Made by a program: the position numbers and the translations under genes. The notes beneath the pieces were generated by a model. The model had not been told where the DNA came from, ran no database searches, and saw only the letters and a program-made list of their open reading frames with translations. Below are positions 1 through 12,201 of a DNA stretch of 64,000 nt, in pieces; within the stretch, counting starts at the first letter, position 1; every line of letters starts with the position of its first letter. Where the stretch lies: assembly GCA_002335605.1 (NCBI GenBank), contig BEDY01000001.1:4092001-4156000 (forward strand). Direction: 5' to 3'. This stretch comes from Prillingera fragicola. Lineage: Eukaryota > Basidiomycota > Tremellomycetes > Trichosporonales > Trichosporonaceae.

Positions 1-3000
1 CCACATGCAGGCGCAGCGGAAGAATCTTTGCCTAGAGCGTCAGCACAGCTTGATCGGCATTACTCACCCTGACGCGAATCTCCTCGTCCATGGAAGGAAG
101 GTTGGGGCGCACGGTGAGTAGCTCAAGCCGCACCATGTCCGCGTCCGTCTCGCGCACGTTGCCACGAGCGTCTGCCTTCATCTCAGTTAGAAACTTTTTC
201 CAGGTCGACGTCTTGATGTGGTCGAGAATCTCAAACGATTGGGCAGTGACGTGAACGCGTTGAGCAGTCGCATCGTCCGGCGCATAAACATCAATGTCGG
301 CACGGATGCCATGGAATGAGAACTCGAGCTGGCCACGCTTAGACCGCGTGAGGCGCTTGCCGTGCAGGCGAACATGCGACTTCTTCGCCGCAGCAGCAGC
401 CCGAGCGCCAGCAGGACCAACTCCCGCAGCATCAGGGATGCTCTGCCACGAGCTCTGGCTCGAAGTGTCTGCGGCACCAAGGTCCTCGAGCTCCTCGTCG
501 ATTGCAGCCAGGAGCTGAGTTGAGTCCATGTCGTCGCGACCATCGAGACCAATGTAAATCGAGTTGAAGAGCACACTGCTCGACAGATCAACGCTTGCGT
601 CTGCTTTCTGGCCAGATGCCAACAACTGTTTGATCTTTTCGAGCCGGCGGCGTACAGCCTTGATCTCGTCCTCGATCGCTTTGCGTGTCTTGACCCAGTC
701 GTAACCGTCGTGTAGGAACACGGAGACTGAACAGTTCTGAACACGCACACGTGAGCGGCCCATGCGAGTCTCCTCGCCATTCTTGAGCACGGGAAGATTG
801 TCCCAGTAGTAGGGCTCGTCGATGAAAGGCTCAGTCATGAGAATCTTGGCCGTGCCGCCTGGTGCCTCGTTGATGTGTGGTGCGTCGTCGGTTGTCTCCC
901 AAGAACGGAGCGACTCACCCGAAGGAGACTGGATGGGACCGACATTCGACATTGACTGGCGCACAGTGTGGTCAAGGTAGTCGAGATTGGTAGGCAAGTC
1001 GTCCTCAATCATATCTGCAGCTTCCGCAAGCTCTGGCGCTTTTCCAAACGCTTGTAGATCGACTGATGCAAACACATCGATCGTCTGGTCGAGAGTCATT
1101 TGGCGCTTGGGAGGCGCCTTCGGTGCAGGTTTGGCTGGTGCAAGCTTGGCGAGGTCGCCAGCGAGAGCGCCGAACGTGGCTAGCGAGTCTGCACAGGCAG
1201 TAACCTTGACGTTGGCCTGACCGACATCAACCAGCATGGTCTCCTGTGGCACCAACGAGCGTAGGAACTGTGCGTCCATTGTCGAGAGCTCGAGCAGCTG
1301 AGCATACCCTGCGCGCTTCCATGCGTCGATTGACATCGTGTAGCCCATCTGAAGTGGCGTGGCAGCAGCGAGGTCATCGATGGCCAACAGATGGATTCCA
1401 GAGAGCCCAATGTCCACAGTGCTGTCGTCTGCGTCGCTCTCCATGACTGTACGCACTTCAAGTACGTTTGCAACTGCAAGCAGAGCTCCGGGCATGCTAG
1501 GCGCAGAGATGTGGGTGGAGCAGTCGTTGAGGGACACCTGGATGCGCGTGACTTCGCTCGGGACGACATCCTCAAATACACCTTCAGGCGTTTTGGCGTA
1601 GCGCTTCAAGTCATGCACCCAGTCCAGGTCCTTTGTGACGAACACCGAGCACGCGTTGGCTGACAAACGAATGCCAGTCTCTTTTGTGCGGTCCGCGTGT
1701 GTGAGCGACGAAAAGCGGAGCTGGAATAAGGGCTGAGTGTGGGTAGTCAGTGTGAGCGGTGTTGTGCGTCCGAACAGCCGCCCAGCATCGGCCGCAGCAT
1801 CGGCGCGGTGGAACAGGTCGGCGTCCATCGCCGAGACAGTGATTGCTGTCTCCTGCTTGTTCATCGTGTTCGACTCGAGCTTGACATCGAGATCAGACGC
1901 ATGCAGGGAGAGAAGACGCTCCTCATCAGAATTGGACTTGGGCACGAGTAGCACCACCTCGGTTTCGCTAATAAGCAAACGTAGCAGCGTCGCTGCCATG
2001 TCGTCATCCTCGTCATCGACCGCCGAGCTTGAAGCAGAGCTAGAAGCCTTGGAACCGAAGAACCGACTCCCAATCATCTTGAGATCATCCCTTGGCTTGG
2101 GAGCTGAACCGTCACCAAAGGCACCGTCCAGCCAGTGGGTCATGTCGTCTGCAAAGAATTGCAAGCCCTCAACGGCCGTCTGGCGAATCTTGGCCTGAAC
2201 GCATGGAATCTTGCAGGTAACAGACTGAGTCTTGCGCCCAGTATGCGGCGCCACCTCCGAGTGCACGTGAACTGAGGGGAGAAGAAGCACATCCGGATCT
2301 CCTGGGTCAGGTGCCAGTGGGCCGATGACGAGGAATGCTGATGAACGCTTCTCTGGGACGCGCGAGAACAGGAACACCATCTTCTGCCATTCGAGATAGA
2401 TGCCGCCCTTGGCTGGTGGCTGCTCGAATGCCCCTTGGCTAGGACGACGAAGGAGAGAAGGCGGATGCGGTGGCGGATCCTGCGCCATACTCGTCTTCAC
2501 GCCGTGAATGTCCAGAGTGACAATGCCAGACCGAAGATGTGCCCCGTCGCCCCACGAGCCACGTCGGTTTAACGGTGCAGGACACCTAATATCGAGGCGA
2601 ATCATTGGGCAGCGGACAGTAATGAGCACCCTCGGTTGCTGAGCTGCGTCGCGCGCCTGTCGAGACGCCGCCTCAAGCCCGTCTATCATTGTGTGGGCAT
2701 TGAGTGCCATCATTGGTCGCACGCTGGGGTGAGATGTGGTCGGCGTCGGCACGCTGTCGCCAGACGACTGTACGATTGGAGCGAGAGAGCGCAGAAGAGG
2801 CAGGAGGCGTTCAACGAGCGAAAGATCCAGGAATAGGTGAATGGGGAGCATGTCCACTGTGGCAGCTGGAGCGTTAGCACCTCTCTGTTGTGTAAAACTC
2901 ACCATCGCGGTCAGACAACACCTTGCGAATAACGATTGCGGGTCCAGCAGGTGGCTCTGGAGACGCCCCAGCGCCACGCAGAATCCCTCGGCCTTGTCCC

Positions 3001-6000
3001 TTGGTCCGCACGCGCCACGCCTTCTCGCCACCCTTCCTGCCAGCACCACTGTTACGCCAGTCGACCGAGTCAAACTCTGGGAAGGTACTCAAATTCGCTG
3101 GTGTGCGAGGGGCGCTCGAAGAGAGGCTAGACGGAGCGCCTGGTGGCACCTCATACTGCTTTGGCAGACCAGCGTCAAAGATGAGCACGGGGAAGGCGCC
3201 ACCTGGAGGCTCGTCGGGGTCTGTGGCCGCCGAAGCGAGATACTCGAACAGCGAGGCATCGCCGACGGTCAACGTGATTGTTGGAATCTTGGCGGCATTG
3301 GTCGTGGCTTTGCGCTGAAGGTCAGGGCGCTTACGCTGCCGGTCAGGAATGACCGGTGGGGCGGTGTAGTGTATCCCAAGATCCTCCAGGCGAAGACGAA
3401 GGTGTCCGATAGGCAAATACAGCGAAGCAGGACGGACAAAGAACTGCTGCGTGCTCTTGTAAAACTCTTCTGTCGGCCGGTTGCAGTCATAGATCATGGC
3501 CATATAGATACCCTTCACTTGCACGCGCGCCTCAAAGCGCGGCTGGGGAATCACCTCCTTGCGAGGCGAGTTCTCTGGCTCGTGGACGCCTGATTGGCCA
3601 GCGACGGCTGCCTGCGCTGTGGCGAGGATGAGAGCTGCATCGTCAGGAAGAATGACAGCGGCGATTGTGCCGAAGGACAGCTCAAGCTCGAACGCAGCAG
3701 GTAGGGAAGACAGCTGCTGAGCAGAAGCAGAGGCTGCCGCTGCTGTGGTTGGCGACGTTGGCTCCACATAAGCCTGCGTAGTGATCATGCGGACCACAAT
3801 GTCTTCACTTCCAAAGGAGAGCAAGAGAGTCTCTGTCGGTTTCTTGAACCCAGTAGGAGTGGCAGACCTGCTCAAGCCAGGAGACGCGAAAGAGGCCGCA
3901 AGCGGTTGGCGCTTGGGCGCGGCGGTGAGCTTGGCCGGTGGGGTAGGCTGATGCCTCGGTGGTGCAGGCTGCCTAGCTGGCGGCGTCGGGGCGCGTGCCA
4001 CTGGGGTTGCTTCTCTTGGAGGCGGGGTGGGCTCACGTGGAGGCGACAATGCAAGCGGTGGAGAAGGAGCAGAAAAGGGAGACGGCGGTAACTGCCTGCG
4101 CGCAAAGGCTGGTTGAGGTGGAGGAGAGGGAATCTGGGGTGGAGTGGGAGTAGCCTCACGCGGTGGCTCTGGAGTCGCCTCGCGGGGTCCCATCGGCGGG
4201 CTGTCCGGCTGGTCCATAAACGGGTCATCCAAGTCTGGCACACTGCCGAGCGAGTACGTCGACTCGGGCAGGGGTATGGCGGCTGGAGTCCGTTGCTCGA
4301 CATATGTCGATTCAGGCAAAGCTATGTCCTGAGGAGCTTTCTGGAGCACGGTCGATTCGGGCAACGGTATGTCCTGGGGCTCGGCGAGGAAGGTCGAAGC
4401 AGGCAACGGTATGTCCTTAGGTTCTGCCAGAACAGTGGAAGCCGGTAAAGGCACTTCTGCTGGCTGCGGCTGCAGCGTTGCCGTGGAAGCAGGGAGCGCT
4501 ATGTCGGCGGGTGACGGATGTGATGCCACTGTTGGAGTCCGGGGCGATGATGGCGAGTCTAGTTCTTGAGGCTCACCGTACGCACTTTGGAACGTGCTCC
4601 CATAGGCGCTCTCATAGGTGCTGCCTTGGGCGCTCTCGTACGTGCTTGCCTGAGCACTCTGGTATGCGCTACCGTAAGTGCTCTGATAAGCGCTCTGGTA
4701 CAGGCTACGACCTGACGCCTGGGTCATAGTGCTCGCGCGCATGTTGGGTGCAGGCGGACTCTCGGAATGCAGTCGTTGAGGGTCTCGTGATTGCAAGCCT
4801 GCATTCCGGGGAGGCGGAGAGTCAATATCTGGTATGCTCTCAAGACTGTCTATGCTCTCTGCCATGTCTGGAAGGTCCGGAATGGTGCTGTGTCGCAAGT
4901 TGAAGCCGCGCGAAGCGCCAGGTGCTTCGCTTGTGCGCAGATCTGCGACGGCCTGCGACATGACCATGCTGTCCATATCGTGAAACTCGTCACTGCTCGA
5001 GTCTGTGCTCTGCGTCAGAGCCGAGTCCACGCTCGACGAGCTCGACGCAGACATTGAGCGTGACAGCGTCCGATGAACGGGAAAGCCACGCGACGCAGCG
5101 CCGGAAGCGAACATTGACGTCCCAGCAGCCGTGCGCTGTCGTGGGGGAGTTGGCCGCGGCTTCTCCACTGGGATGAGATACAGGCCCACACTCGAGATGG
5201 TGATCGTGCGCACAGTCTTCCTCGGTCCAGGTGAGGGCTGCTCGGGGATCTCTGTCGCATACCGCACTTCTGCGATGCGAAGCTCGAAGATCCCACCACG
5301 CTCTTCGTCCTCGTACCGGATTCGCAACTTGACATTCTTGACGCGCACTGACAGACGCGCAAGAATGCGTTCTACCAGTGTCGCGAGGACTGTCGAGCTC
5401 TCAACAGCTGACGGTGACTGTGGTGCGCTGCCCTGGCTTCCTCCGCTTGTGCGGCGTCGTGATGGCGTCGCTCCAAATCCAGGAAACGCACCCGGTACGT
5501 CGTCACGCGCAAATGGATCCGTTTGGCTGAGAATCAGGCTCTCGCGGATGCTCCTGTCCAGCTCTGCGCCTTCGAACGCGTCGAGCTCGTCGTGAACAAA
5601 GTCGTCCGCGGCCGACGTCACCGAGCCAGCTAGGTCTAGGTGAGTGTGGAGCGGCGAAGTGGGCTGGTAGCGTGGCGCCGATGAGGGTGATTTCCCCTTG
5701 CCTGGTGCTGCAATGGAGATATCAAGTGTGAGTGAGTCCACATCCAGGCTGAGCGGGTCCGACCACAAGTTGGGGAAGGGAACACGCGCCGAGACCTTTG
5801 CCACCTCGCCCGACGTGACGGTGAATGGCAGTCCCTCGGGGATGAGAGTGTTAATCTCCTGCGACCTGTCAGCTCTCGCCTCAGCCTAATACTCACGGCC
5901 GCATCAATCTCCAGACGCTCCAACTCTACCCAGCCCTGGCTAATCTGCGCCTGAATCCGCCCGACATCCAGTCCGCTGGCAATGACGAAGCGTCCCAGCG

Positions 6001-6121
6001 CTCGCTTCAGCACATAGCTGAGAAAGCGGCGCTGAATATTAGCAGGGAGAGGAATCGAGGGGAGTGCTGGTAGCTGGAGCGGGAAAGTGAAGGCCGAGGG
6101 AAACCACATGCTTGCCAGCAT
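1..6121 (-). CDS. ATG2: Autophagy-related protein 2 (lipid transfer), 3' end missing
   Basis: Atg2 is the bridge-like lipid transfer protein that feeds the growing autophagosome membrane at ER contact sites. The N-terminus has the chorein-type start (IQRRFLSYVLKRALGRF, about residues 29-45), and the segment from about residue 1060 (LPIHLFLDLSLVERLLPLL) is typical of the family. Exons on the minus strand: 6121-5897, 5858-2903, 2865-68 and 31-1. All junctions keep frame, giving about 2003 visible residues. The apparent stop at 32-34 lies inside a 36-nt intron (67-32), after which the frame resumes with AKILPLRLHV, so the gene runs off the left edge. A long disordered Pro/Ser/Thr-rich insert occupies roughly residues 340-720 and holds two degenerate repeat arrays. 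The ATG at 6121 is chosen because it directly precedes the conserved chorein region. Identification is by remembered family motifs; exon boundaries are inferred from splice signals. Confidence 0.93.
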
Positions 6122-6721
6122 AGGTGATGTGCTGGGATGGGGGCGCGCGTCAGCTGGCCTAGAGGACGGGCGGTGGCGGGTGTGCTGCGCGGCTCATGTG
6201 GGCCGGGCTGCGGCGTGTAGTAGCTTGTCTATGTTCTAAGGGGCCACAGTAGTGATGGGTACAGGTGTCGAGCTGTGGGCTTGAATGCTTGGTATATGGT
6301 GTGTTGGTGAGAGGACAGTGGGTGGCGAGGAAGTCAACGGGTGACTGGTTCGGACCAGGGCATGGGCAGGCACGGGTATTACCGCCGCTTCTAGCTTATC
6401 CGCCCAGCTCGCCGTGGTCAGTTTGTCACACTTGCCTCTTGCCACTCTTTCATCTATACATTCCGCCGCGCACAAATGGGCATGCGAGAGAGGGGGGTAG
6501 ACGGTCAGGGGAGAGACGTGGCTGCCCTGGCGCCTGCGTCCATGTCTGGCTTGTTGGAGGCCACGGCCATCTCGAGTACCTAAGACTTGGAGCGCTCAGC
6601 GCCATTATAGTCATCAATCCCCCCACAGCTGCGTCGCTTCTGCGCTGATGATGGTACTTGTACTAAACATAATCCATACAGGATACAGAGTCCCTAAATC
6701 TAACGAAAAGCTCTAATGAAT
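6122..6721. other. Intergenic: ATG2 promoter and leader, PHO89 3' region
   Basis: No coding region is supportable in these 600 bases. They separate the stop of the phosphate transporter from the ATG of ATG2, both on the minus strand, so they hold one 3' UTR and one promoter. I recognise no specific site. Confidence 0.6.
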
Positions 6722-8667
6722 CTACCAGTGAGGGGCGTTGATGAACAAGCCCATGAGAACACCGGCTGCGGTACCGGCGACGGGAACGGTGAGGACCCAT
6801 CCGAGGACGATCCAGCCGAATGCGCGCCAGTTGACGGCCTTGGGTCCACCCGAGCAGAGACCGACACCGGCAGTGGCACCGGCGAGGCACATGGTCGAGG
6901 AGACGGGGATACCGAACTGACTGGCGAGGAGGACGGTGATCGAGGCACCGAACTGCATCGAGAATCCACGCGAAGGCGAGTGGAGCGTGAGACGGTTTCC
7001 GAGGGCAGCCATGATGTTGTAACCGTAAGTGGCAAGACCGAGGACGATGAAGGCGGCACCGAAGACAAGCACCCAGGTAGGGGTAGGAGTGTCCTTGGAC
7101 AAGTTGTTGCCGGTGGACCAGATGTAGTAGATGGCGGAGAAGGGGCCGACAGCGTTCGAGACGTCGTTGGCACCGTGGGCAAACGAGTTGACGCACGCAG
7201 TGAGAACCTGGAGGTAGGTGTACATGTGCTCGGTGTCGTTGTCGTACTGCTTGCCCTGCTCGTGGATCTTCTGGAGACGGGCGGCAGTCTTTGCGTCCTC
7301 CATCTGGGCACCGTGAATGTCGTAGTCGGCACCCTTGGTGAGCATCTTGGGGATACGCTTGGCAAGAATGAGGAGGTTGCGGGGGAGGATCCAGGCGCCA
7401 ATGATCATGTCCTTCTTCTCGAGCTCGGAGAGGGGAGCGGCGGGACGGCAAGTGCAGACGTGAGTGTCCTCCTCGGCGCAGGCAGTGGTCTCCTTGGCGG
7501 CGTCGGTCTCGGCGTTGGCAATGGGGGTAGCCTTCTCCTGGTCAAGGTCGACGGAAGCAGCGTTGTTCTCCTGAACCTGGTCCTCGTCACGACCGTAAAC
7601 GCGGTAGTCCTGGACGGCAGTCACGCGGCCCTCGAGGGGAGGAGGGGGAGCGCGCTTCCAGAGTAGAGGGCCAAGGAAGATGTGCCACCAGCGGAGGGTG
7701 TAGTCCTTGCGAACGACCTTGGCGTAGACGTAAGGAAGCCAGAAGACGAGCGACATGATGGCGCCAACTAGAGCGGTAAGGCAGATGGCAATGGCGACAG
7801 TGGCACCCGAGAGCTTGTCGAGCTTGAGGCCGGGCGAGCCCTTGTAAACGATCGACATGGTAAGGACGGCAAAGACAGTGTAGAAGTAGAAGGGCGAGAG
7901 GATCATGGCCATCTTGGTGCTGTTCTTGCGGTCAAGGACGGCAAACTTGGTGATCAAGTAGATGATGGCACCAAAGCCAGCCGAGATGGCGGGAGCGATA
8001 CCAAAGCCAGCAAAGATGGTGGCAAGACCCTTGCCGCCGTTCCAGCCCCACTGGACACCACCTCCACCGTCGACGGCGACACCGACACCGGCAAGCGCAG
8101 CGACGATCGAGTAGGTAGTGGACACGGGCCAAGCGTTCTTGGTCGCGATCATGAGCCAAGTGGCCGACGCTACGAGCGCGCAAGTGAATGCGAGCATCTC
8201 AATTCCAGGGTTCTGACGGAAGATGGCGAGCTGGATAATGCCATTCTTGATGGTACCGGTGACCTTTGCGCCGACGAGGACGGCACCGAGAAACTCGCAG
8301 AAGGCAGCCATGACACATGCCTGACGCATGGTCAGGGACCGGGCGGCAACGGATGTGGCAAACGAGCTGCGGAATGTTAGTGGCGATCCCAGACGTGGTG
8401 GTGGTGATGAGGTGAGGTGCGGTGATCGCCGCCCGTGACCGACTGATCGTCACGAACGTGTCGATCTCGATCGGTGTGACTGGAAACGACCTCGAATGCA
8501 ATGGTCACACGACCAGTTTCGCGGCTATCACGACCGGATCGAGGCCACTCCCCATCACACAAGGAAACTCACTTTGCGACATCGTTGGCACCAATGTTGT
8601 ACGCATCGAGCGCTGCAAAGAGCAGGCCAATGACGAAAACATAGTCGTACTCGTGGAGCTTTGCCAT
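6722..8667 (-). CDS. PHO89: Na+/inorganic phosphate symporter, PHO89 type
   Basis: A plasma-membrane symporter of the PiT/Pho4 family that takes up phosphate with sodium. Two exons (8667-8573 and 8366-6722) encode 579 residues, close to the 574 of yeast Pho89. The duplicated family signature is complete: NIGANDVANSFATSV at about residue 24 is rebuilt only after splicing, and NSFAHGANDVSNAVGPF lies in the second half. CEFLGAVLVGAKVTGTIKNG and the GNRLTLHSPSRGFSMQFGAS region are also typical. About 10-12 hydrophobic segments surround a hydrophilic middle loop. The single intron (8572-8367) is 206 nt, far longer than the roughly 40-nt introns of its neighbours, and it carries sequence motifs that also occur in the promoter. 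Family members are usually induced by phosphate starvation and alkaline pH; here that is inference. Confidence 0.96.
8367..8572 (-). promoter_or_regulatory. Long PHO89 intron with promoter-like motifs
   Basis: This 206-nt intron contains TCACACGACCA (8505-8515) and CACGAACGTGT (8451-8461). The first motif occurs three more times, and the second occurs as an inverted pair, in the region just upstream of the same gene. The sharing is directly visible; a regulatory role is inferred. Confidence 0.45.
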
Positions 8668-9399
8668 TTTGAACAGTATTCTTAAGACAGAAACTGCTTT
8701 GGAGGGGGAGTGGTCGTGTGAGTGGTCGTGTGAGCAAGCAAGAATAGAGCGCTCACACGACCAGGTCCACTATTTCAATGGTACGCACATTGGTTGAAAA
8801 ACTCAATGATGCCACTGATGCATCCAACAGCCACGAACGTGTGTTCAAGTCTGAACACGTTCGTGTGGCCTGGCCTACCAGATTCCATGCCCAGACCTGG
8901 AGTGCCTTTGTCGAGAGTCTTGGCAGATGCAAAATCTCTCGGTTGGGTGAGCACACCAAGGCTTGGCATCGAGGTACAAGTGCCACTGTGCAGCGCTGGT
9001 GCCACTCGTAGTATCAATCAGGGCGCATTCACTACTCGGTTCGCGGCAGCCAGCAAAGTTCAGGCAAATTAATTACCTCCGTCGCAGCTGACGCCCCAGC
9101 CTTGGCACTGGCAGCCATGTGCCGCCCGACCAACCGGCGGCTACAGGCTCCACAGTTGTTGATCCGTTTGTCCAGTCGTGCGAGCTTAGCGACTTCTAGG
9201 CCTCACTCAAGCTACTCGTCTCGCACCATCTGTGCAATCAGAGGTGCGGAGAGCTCCGGCATGCACTCGCCATTGCCTATCGCCTACGCCCACAGGCACA
9301 AGCGCAGAGCGGGTCAAAAAGACATGGGCAAAGCTCTATTGCATTTAAACAGTTACGACACCCAAATTCGCTTGGGCCGTACCTCACTCTCTAACATCT
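8668..9399. other. Intergenic: PHO89 promoter and BIO gene 3' region
   Basis: No gene is supportable. The PHO89-proximal half holds three copies of an 11-bp motif (8711-8721, 8723-8733, and inverted at 8753-8763) and a near-perfect inverted repeat at 8832-8865. The distal part is the 3' flank of the biotin gene. Confidence 0.6.
8832..8865. promoter_or_regulatory. Inverted repeat with paired CACGTT elements upstream of PHO89
   Basis: The left arm 8832-8847 and the right arm 8852-8865 are 14-bp reverse complements apart from a 2-bp GT insertion in the left arm, around a 4-bp spacer. Each arm holds AACGTG/CACGTT (8836-8841 and 8856-8861), a known lower-affinity site for Pho4-type bHLH factors. 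It lies about 170-200 bp upstream of the PHO89 ATG. The factor assignment is inference. Confidence 0.45.
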
Positions 9400-12201
9400 C
9401 TAGGCACTCTTGAGCTGCTGGCTTACGACGTTTTCCATCGCCCGCACAGTCGTGGCTGGGGTCCACAACGACGTCATGATGTAAACGACGTTTCCCAGCG
9501 GTCGCGAGTGAATCTTGAACGGCGGCGACGATCCCGTCGGGTCGGTCACGGGGTTGGACCGCAGGCGGTTGAGAAAGTCTTGTGCAATGTGTGAGGCGTA
9601 GTCTGGGTTATCTGATTAGCGCCATTTCAAACTGACGAGTCACGCGCGTGGATTTGCGAAGCACTCACCAGCATGGGGATCCTCGAGCTCGATCGCCAGG
9701 ACGGTGCCCATGGCCATAGCGCCCTTGACGCCCTCTGCGCGACTGATTTCTGCCAACCACTCTTTGCGCCAGAAACTCCAGCGTCCAGCCTCGCCGGCCG
9801 CGCTCACGCCCCAGTCAGCTCGCGGCGCCGCCCACCCGTCTTTGGCTTCGCAGTCCTCGATCATCTGCAGCGCCCGCAGCGCTACGGCGCACCCAATCGG
9901 GTTGGCTGTGTATGAGTGGCCGTGGAGGAGGGCGTCGACTTTGCGGTCTGAGAGGAATGCGTCAAAGATTGACTGCGAAGCGAGCGTCGCTGATAGCGGG
10001 AGGAGGCCGCCTGTCAAAATCTTGGCGTAGACGCTAACGTCTGGCGTCGCGCCGAGCACAGACGACGCAGCGTGGTAGCCAAAGCGGTGGAGACCCGAGA
10101 AGACTTGTTGTCAGCGCTGATAAAAGAAGGACTCACCCTCGTCATAGATGACAGGCAAACCCCGCCACTCGCTCGCCGGTCGTTGCGGCAACGCCTCCAA
10201 GGCCTTGGCATGAGCTGCTTGGTCGGGTTTACCGCTGAACAGATCCTCGCTCGCCCTCGCTACATCGACAAGACACGCCTGGAACAGCGGGTCGACAAAC
10301 ACCATGCCGCCAGCCCCGAGGCAGGTCGGTTCAATGATCAGGGCGCCAAACTGGCGGCCCTCGGCTACGAGGTTTTCGAATGTGGAACGGATGTGCTGGC
10401 GGTAGTAGCCTGCTAGCGGCGTGGCCTTGCGTGCGTCCAGGTCATACACTGCTTCGAGGGCGGGGAAGGAGAGCTTCCAGCCCTCGGGTGCGGCAGCGCC
10501 GTCGAGGGCGGGCGGGAGGGGCGCCCATGTGTCGGGTGAAGTTGACGATACAGTGGGGACGCCATCCTGCACAAGAACGACTGGAGGGGAAAACCAGTGT
10601 CCGCGGCCCTTGTACCAGTCGACAGCATCGTTAAAGGTCGAGGCCGGCGTCGCGTCCATCGCTCCAATGGTGTCACCGTGGTACCCACCCCGCAGTCCCA
10701 CCACGCCGACGTCCCCGCCAATAACGCCTTCCCAGCCGTACCTCCTTCCAGCCGCGCGGAGAGCCATCTTGAGTCCCACCTCAATACCCGTGCTACCGTT
10801 GTCCGAGTAGAAGACGCGCTCGGCCCAGCCCTTGCCTACAGAGTTCTTGAGCTTCTCCGCCAGCTCGAGCGCCGGCTTGTGCGTGCCCGAGGGAAAGAGG
10901 ACGTGGCCGTACCGTCCTGAAGCCGCAGCAGCAGCCATGGTCAGTTCTTCCGAAGCGTGGCCGTGGGATTGGCTAAACGTTAGCCTTACCCCACCGGAGG
11001 CACTCACGTGAACCAGCTCGCGGCTCCGTCAAAGAAAGGCTCCAACAACGACTCGTCCTTTGCCACCGCTGCGCCAGCCGGCTTGGCATAGTAGGCATCA
11101 AAGTGATCCCCATGCGCCGAGTCAATGACCATGACCTGCTCCTCCTTATCCACGAGCCCGTGCTGCGTGAACGGCCACCACACAGTATCGAGCGTGCGGC
11201 GGGGCATGCTCTGGATCTCCTTGAGGCGCTCAACGTGCTTGGAATCCAACAACGCCGCCGCGTCCGCCACGCCGCCTTGACCCGCCTCTGCGGCGCCAGT
11301 AGCCTCCATGCGGGCGTACCACTCCCCCAACCTCGCGGCGTCCTCGGCGACCGTCCCCTGCTTTTCGGGTGGGCGTGCGACGTCCCAGAACGCCACCCCG
11401 CGGTCGGCAAAGTATGAACGCAGAAAGGTGTCGTTTCGGTAATACGGGTCGTGGAGGCACAGTACTGTCGTAATGTCGTAGCCACGCATGAGCAGCGACT
11501 CGTACGAGGCGATAGTGGTGGAAATGCCGCCTAGCTGTGGGGCGGCGACGAGCACGGCGGGTAAGCGGAGCGGACGGAGGAAGGTCGACTGGGTGTGTGG
11601 AGGGTGGAGGGCTGGGGAGTGGACCCCGCCGGCAGTCTCGACGAAGAGATGGCCTGTGCGGCCACCTAGGCTTGTAGCTGCTTCGGTCGCGTACTTTTCA
11701 ACGCCCCGGATGAGCTCGTCGTTGGATTTCGGAAAGGGCTGCCTTTGTTAGTCTGCGAAAGAGGGGGGGAGCGCACCAGGTCAGGAGCGAGCTGGGCTGC
11801 GAGGTGGGGAGACATGGGTTCCCTGTACTGGAAGAGGTTGCGCGTCGAGATAAGGTCCGCGTACGGTTTGGTGTGACGCTCAACGAAACTGGCATGTTAG
11901 CTCTTCGGACGGACAGGCGTGCTCACGCGACATCGCTCTCGTTGTCGGGGCCAGTGCTGACTGGCTTGAGGTAGAAGACACGCTTGCCCTGCTCCTTTGG
12001 CGCATTCTTGGCAAGCCGAGATGCACTGGCTCGGATGAGCGCAGTCGTGAGCAGAGTCTTGCCGACCTGCGTTGTTAGCTGTGCCGGAAGTGTAGCAGTA
12101 CCTCTGTGTTGGCTGGACATGTCAGTGATGAATCGATCGGGTATCGGTGACTCACCTCCAAAGACCTGATGCACCCTCAAGTTGGGGAACAGGAGTGGCA
12201 T
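9400..12201 (-). CDS. Bifunctional dethiobiotin synthetase / DAPA aminotransferase (BioD-BioA fusion)
   Basis: Catalyses two consecutive biotin steps: KAPA to DAPA (PLP aminotransferase half) and DAPA to dethiobiotin (ATP-dependent half). Eight exons on the minus strand: 12201-12156, 12112-12102, 12066-11927, 11888-11777, 11738-11008, 10972-10137, 10103-9669 and 9602-9400, giving 837 residues with every junction in phase. The BioD half has the P-loop GANTEVGKT at residues 15-23, assembled through an 11-nt microexon. The aminotransferase half has the WWPFTQH motif, YSDNGSTGIEVGLKMA, the GGYHGDTIGAMD loop, the PLP-binding DEVFSGLHRFG and the Schiff-base lysine K653 in YAKILTGG. The ATG at 12201 is the first in frame; a TTG lies just upstream. 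Such fusions are known from plants and filamentous fungi and are often mitochondrial; location cannot be read from this N-terminus. Confidence 0.95.

Noticed and set aside
32..34. Stop codon ending ATG2 inside the window
   Set aside because: It lies at the 3' end of a 36-nt intron with CTGAC branch site; coding resumes at 31 with conserved sequence.
2874..3073. Overlap between two long minus-strand frames read as separate genes
   Set aside because: A 37-nt intron (2902-2866) joins them into one ATG2 reading frame.
4240..4705. Repeats resembling a CRISPR-like array
   Set aside because: They are protein-level repeats in the ATG2 coding frame, degenerate at DNA level, in a eukaryotic gene.
6716..7666. 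316-codon open frame on the plus strand
   Set aside because: Antisense to PHO89, with Gly/Asp/Glu-rich filler composition.
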